Positions 61,164 through 64,000 of a stretch of 64,000 nt of DNA are shown piece by piece. How positions within the stretch are numbered: the first letter of the stretch is position 1; the number at the start of each line of letters is the position of its first letter. The notes under the pieces were generated by a model that ran no database searches, was not told the DNA's origin, and saw nothing but the letters and a program-made list of their open reading frames with translations. The stretch is from positions 1 through 64,000 of the forward strand of contig CALBDS010000059.1 of NCBI GenBank assembly GCA_937927415.1, given 5' to 3'. The translations under genes and the position numbers were made by a program. The DNA comes from an uncultured Rhodospirillaceae bacterium. GTDB taxonomy: Bacteria > Pseudomonadota > Alphaproteobacteria > Azospirillales > Azospirillaceae.

Positions 61164-61266
61164 TGGGCAGCATCCCAAACCTCCTTCTCTTTTATCGATA
61201 AAAGAGAAGGAGGTTTGGAGGCGCCAGCCTCCAAGCGGGGTCGGGGCGGCAGCCCCGCTCATCTCC
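61164..61266. repeat. 3'-end repeat with perfect 44-bp palindrome, bidirectional terminator
   Basis: Between convergent genes lies an exact palindrome at 61175-61218 (22-base arms, no loop; centre ATCGAT, arms run from CCAAACC through AAGAGAA-type sequence). The hairpin GGAGGC-GCCA-GCCTCC overlaps its right end, and CCCCGACCCCG-like stems follow. Layout and several blocks match the element at 33610-33682. Such symmetric elements end transcription from both sides. Confidence 0.75.
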
Positions 61267-62422
61267 CGGCCAGAGCCGCCCGCCCGGCGGCGGTCAGGAT
61301 CATGTCGTTCTGGGGCGCGTGCACGCGGGCGCACAGAACGTCACGGTAATGGCGTTCCAGCGGGTTGTCGCGGGTCAGGCCGGGGTTGCCGGTGATCTCC
61401 ACCGCTTTGGCCACGGCGGCGATGGCGTTGTTGGTCACCGTGTATTTCACAAGCTGGCTTTCGTGCGCGGGCGGCGGCGTTCCGGCGTCCGCCGACGCCG
61501 CCAGCGAGCGCAGCAGAACGCGGTTGGTCTGCAACAGCGCCTCGATCCCGCCCACCGCTTCCTGCAGGCGGGGGACAGTGGACAGCGCCGCCCCTCCCAG
61601 CGCGGTGGGGGTGCGGGCGTGCAGGAACCTCAGAAGCCAGCCGCGCGCCGCGCGGGCGATGGAATCATAGACCACGCTGAACAGTGCGGCGTTCCACGCC
61701 GCGGTTTCCGGATCGGGGGCCGCCCAGGCGGCGGGCGGGCGCACGTCGGCCTTCAGGTCGTCGGCGACGAACACATCATGGAACACCACCTCGTGGCTGC
61801 CGCTGGCGCGCATGCCGATGTGGTTCCACACCGGGCGGATCTCCACCCCGTCGGTGCCGGCGGGAACGATCCAGGTGCCCACCTGCGGTTCCGCATCTTC
61901 GGTGCGCGCCCACACCGACAGCCATGTCAGGATCGGCGCGCCGGTGGAATAGAGCTTGGTGCCGGAAATCCGCCACCCTCCCGGCACCTTGCGGGCCACC
62001 GTCGCCGGCAAGCCCCCGCGCAGCGGGGTTCCCAGTTCCGGTTCCACCCGCAGCACATTGATGACGGCGCCATCGGTCGCCGCGGTGCGGGCGATGCGGT
62101 CCCGCAGCCCGACCGGCCAGTGCGGGCTGCGCCACATCTGGAAATGGTTGAAGTATTGCAGGACCAGCACCAGCGCCGTGGACGGTTCCCCCTGCGCCAC
62201 CGCGGCCACCACCGCCAGGGCGTCGCGCAGCCCGCCCCCCTTGCCTCCCACCGACGGCGGATCGACCAGCGCCAGCAGACCCGCGTCGTGCAGGGCCGCG
62301 AAGTTTTCGAAGGGGAAGCTGGCGTCGGCGTCGTGTTCGGCGGCGCGCCGGGCGAAATCCGCCGTCAGACGCGCCAGCAGCGCGTCATCGACGGCGGAGG
62401 CGGGGGCATGGTCGAAGGGCAT
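61259..62422 (-). CDS. Acyl-CoA dehydrogenase-fold monooxygenase (DszC/SfnB-like)
   Basis: A 387-aa protein of the acyl-CoA-dehydrogenase superfamily. Helix and beta stretches match (GWRISGTKLYSTGAPILTW; NHIGMRASGSHEVVFHDVFV; the C-terminal TRDNPLERHYRDVLCARVHAPQNDMIL). This group includes DszC and SfnB, flavin-dependent enzymes acting on organosulfur compounds. It is followed upstream by a sulfonate-type binding protein, which supports a role in sulfur scavenging. The substrate is unknown. Confidence 0.85.
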   Translation of the reverse strand: MPFDHAPASAVDDALLARLTADFARRAAEHDADASFPFENFAALHDAGLLALVDPPSVGGKGGGLRDALAVVAAVAQGEPSTALVLVLQYFNHFQMWRSPHWPVGLRDRIARTAATDGAVINVLRVEPELGTPLRGGLPATVARKVPGGWRISGTKLYSTGAPILTWLSVWARTEDAEPQVGTWIVPAGTDGVEIRPVWNHIGMRASGSHEVVFHDVFVADDLKADVRPPAAWAAPDPETAAWNAALFSVVYDSIARAARGWLLRFLHARTPTALGGAALSTVPRLQEAVGGIEALLQTNRVLLRSLAASADAGTPPPAHESQLVKYTVTNNAIAAVAKAVEITGNPGLTRDNPLERHYRDVLCARVHAPQNDMILTAAGRAALAGR

Positions 62423-62457
62423 GGGAGGACCGTCCGTGGGAAGAGAGGGTAAGGGGA

Positions 62458-63450
62458 TCAGGCCAGATCGACCGTGATCTTCGACGCGAATTTCGTGCTG
62501 TCCACGTGGGGCTTGATGACCGACACGCTCTTCAACTCGTCCACGTAGAGGGACAATTGCCGGCGCAGGTCGTTGCCGACCGGGGTGACGTTGTGGGCGT
62601 GGCTGCGCAGCATGGCGGCCAGTTCATCGACCGGGAATTTCGGGGCATAGGGGGCATAGGCTTCCGCCGCGGCCTGCGGGTTGGCGAACACCTCGTGCTG
62701 GGCTTCGATCAGCGCGTTGGTCAGGCCCTTGGCCGCCGCCGGGTTGTCGCGCAACAGGCTGCCGCGCACCCCGATCAGGCAGCAGGTGCGGGTGGCATAT
62801 TCGCCGCAGACGTTGTTGGTGATTTCCACCAGTTCGGGATTCTTGGTGTGGCGCCAGATCAGCGGGTCGCCGTCGGCCAGCGCCTGGATCTCGCCCTTTT
62901 CCACCGCCAGCCCCAGCAGGTCGCCGGGGTACTGCCGCCATTCCACCTCCTTCACCGGGTCGATGCCGAACTTGGTCAGCACGATGGAAAAGAAGTTCTT
63001 CGACGGGCTGGCCATGTCGGTGACACCGACCGTCTTGCCGCGCAGGTCCAGTACGGTGTTCACGCCCGCGGCCTTGGACCCGATCAGCCGCATGCAGCCG
63101 CCATGGATGCCGGCGGTGATCTTCACGTCGAACCCCTGTTCCAGGGGTTTCAGCCAGCGCAGCGCCATGCCGACACCGGCGTCGGCCTTGCGGGTGGCGA
63201 TGGCTTCGAGAAGCTGGTCGGTGGAGCCGGTGAAGTTGATGAGATCCACCTCCAGCCCGTGCTTCTGGAACAGACCCCGCTGGAGCGCCAGCGGCACGGC
63301 GGAAAAACACACCGCCCCGGCGTTCCACGACAGGCGCAGCGGCTCGGCGGCCAGCGCCCGCCCGCGCAGGACGGCGGGGGCGGCCAGCGTCGCCGCCCCG
63401 GCGGCGAGCAGGCGGCGGCGGGACAGGATCGGCAGGGAACGGTCGGTCAT
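62458..63450 (-). CDS. ABC-transporter substrate-binding protein, SsuA/TauA-like, Tat-exported
   Basis: A 330-aa periplasmic binding protein. A twin-arginine signal (SRRRLLAAGAATLAAP) leads to an NMT1/SsuA-like domain (LRLSWNAGAVCFSAVPLALQRGLFQKHGLEVDL; DLRGKTVGVTDMASPSKNF). Substrates of the family are sulfonates, nitrates or thiamine precursors. Together with the DszC/SfnB-like gene, alkane- or aryl-sulfonates are favoured. The start could be 63465 or 63450. No permease or ATPase gene is in the window; they may lie elsewhere or beyond a neighbour. Confidence 0.87.
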   Translation of the reverse strand: MTDRSLPILSRRRLLAAGAATLAAPAVLRGRALAAEPLRLSWNAGAVCFSAVPLALQRGLFQKHGLEVDLINFTGSTDQLLEAIATRKADAGVGMALRWLKPLEQGFDVKITAGIHGGCMRLIGSKAAGVNTVLDLRGKTVGVTDMASPSKNFFSIVLTKFGIDPVKEVEWRQYPGDLLGLAVEKGEIQALADGDPLIWRHTKNPELVEITNNVCGEYATRTCCLIGVRGSLLRDNPAAAKGLTNALIEAQHEVFANPQAAAEAYAPYAPKFPVDELAAMLRSHAHNVTPVGNDLRRQLSLYVDELKSVSVIKPHVDSTKFASKITVDLA

Positions 63451-63488
63451 GGCAGCGGCTTTCATGGCGTGTGCGGAAATGGCGGGGG

Positions 63489-64000
63489 TCAGTCGAGCAG
63501 GTCGGGTTCGGCGGCGGTGATCCATTCCCACAGGGGATGGAAGTTGTAGGCCCCGCCCTCGTGCGTGCCGACCTGGGAGCGGGTGAGTTGCGCCGTCGCA
63601 TGATCCATCGGCTGCGGCGTGCCGGCGGCTTCGGCCAGCAATTGCGTGTGGGCGGCGTTGTCGGCGGTGATGTACCACCACGCCGCCGCCTCGATGGTCG
63701 GGCCGACGGTCAGAAGGCCGTGGTTCTTGAGGATGGCGAGCTTTTTGTCCCCCAGGGCCGCCACCAGCCGGCGGCCTTCGGCCTCTTGCAGCACGACGCC
63801 GGAATAGGGGTCGAAGATCACCTGATCCTCGTAAAAGGCGGCGGCATCCTGGCTGATGGGGTCGAGCGGACGGCCCAGCGCCGACCACGCCTTGCCATAG
63901 GTGGAATGGGTGTGGGCGGCGGCCACCGCGTCGGGGCGTGCCCGGTGGATGGCGGAATGGATGGTGAAGCCCGCCTGGTTGATGGCGCGGTCGCCGTGCA
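63489..64000 (-). CDS. Class II aldolase/adducin-family protein, 5' end cut by the window
   Basis: The C-terminal ~170 aa of a class II aldolase/adducin-fold enzyme. The metal-site AAAHTHSTYG and the KNHGLLTVGPT segment are visible, with RARPDAV before them. The coding frame continues to the right edge, so the N-terminus is missing. Members handle fuculose, ribulose or aromatic-derived hydroxy acids with a divalent metal. It ends 38 bases before the substrate-binding protein gene on the same strand. Confidence 0.82.
   Translation of the reverse strand, partial: HGDRAINQAGFTIHSAIHRARPDAVAAAHTHSTYGKAWSALGRPLDPISQDAAAFYEDQVIFDPYSGVVLQEAEGRRLVAALGDKKLAILKNHGLLTVGPTIEAAAWWYITADNAAHTQLLAEAAGTPQPMDHATAQLTRSQVGTHEGGAYNFHPLWEWITAAEPDLLD

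Noticed and set aside
1..64000. tRNA, rRNA, phage integrase, transposase or origin signatures
   Set aside because: None were recognised; apart from the MITE-like repeat and the lower-GC operon there is no direct mark of a mobile element.

Overview
This window (about 64 kb, GC-rich, roughly 65-70% by eye) looks like the chromosome or a large replicon of an alphaproteobacterium of the Azospirillum / Rhodospirillaceae type. That is inferred from codon use, clade I NosZ, UbiTUV, a NarK1/NarK2 pair, a LigJ-type hydratase and many FNR/NnrR-type boxes; no rRNA gene is present to prove it. The first half is an unusually complete anaerobic-respiration island. It holds nitric oxide reductase (norCBQD, with divergent norEF and a small membrane protein), O2-independent ubiquinone synthesis (ubiTUV), a NIT-domain (nitrate/nitrite-sensing) chemoreceptor, membrane nitrate reductase with two transporters (narK1-narK2-narGHJI-ppiC), an FNR-family regulator, and nitrous oxide reductase (nosRZDFYLX). 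No nitrite reductase (nirK/nirS) lies inside the window.

Five 14-bp TTGAY-N4-RTCAA palindromes sit near -41.5 of plausible -10 elements: between norC and norE, upstream of ubiT, upstream of narK1, upstream of the regulator gene, and between nosR and a ferritin-like gene. Two of them appear to serve both divergent promoters. The box near ubiT seems to start a transcript of about 95 nt that ends in a Rho-independent hairpin before ubiT, so it is a candidate oxygen- or NO-controlled small RNA with CCUCC (anti-Shine-Dalgarno) motifs. Between the nar operon and the chemoreceptor lies a run of four stem-loops, all with 4-nt loops. An ohrR/ohr peroxide pair and a diiron ferritin-like protein separate nar from nos.

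From 33.7 to 44.1 kb come an Orn/Lys/Arg-type decarboxylase, a GNAT acetyltransferase, an RND efflux pump with its adaptor, a divergent TetR regulator with a clear operator, a UspA protein, a second related TetR and a small lipoprotein.

From 44.4 to 49.3 kb is the most foreign-looking block: three translationally coupled genes of unknown function with visibly lower GC. The last encodes a ~987-aa protein with a possible PIN-like domain and TPR-like helices. Next (49.3-53.3 kb) is a tight six-gene operon with a P1B-type metal ATPase, two small proteins sharing its N-terminal PGRVRLR-type domain, and three small scaffold-like proteins, behind a Fur-like box. Then come a catalase, a CDF cation transporter and an unknown protein.

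The right end (57.8-64 kb) is aromatic and organosulfur-related metabolism: a GlcG/HbpS-like protein, a LysR regulator with two N-terminal HTH domains, LigJ (4-oxalomesaconate hydratase), a DszC/SfnB-like acyl-CoA-dehydrogenase-fold enzyme, a Tat-exported SsuA-like binding protein, and a class II aldolase cut by the window edge. Repeats include a 189-bp inverted-repeat (MITE-like) element between nosZ and nosD and a family of hairpin repeats at gene 3' ends, one carrying a perfect 44-bp palindrome.
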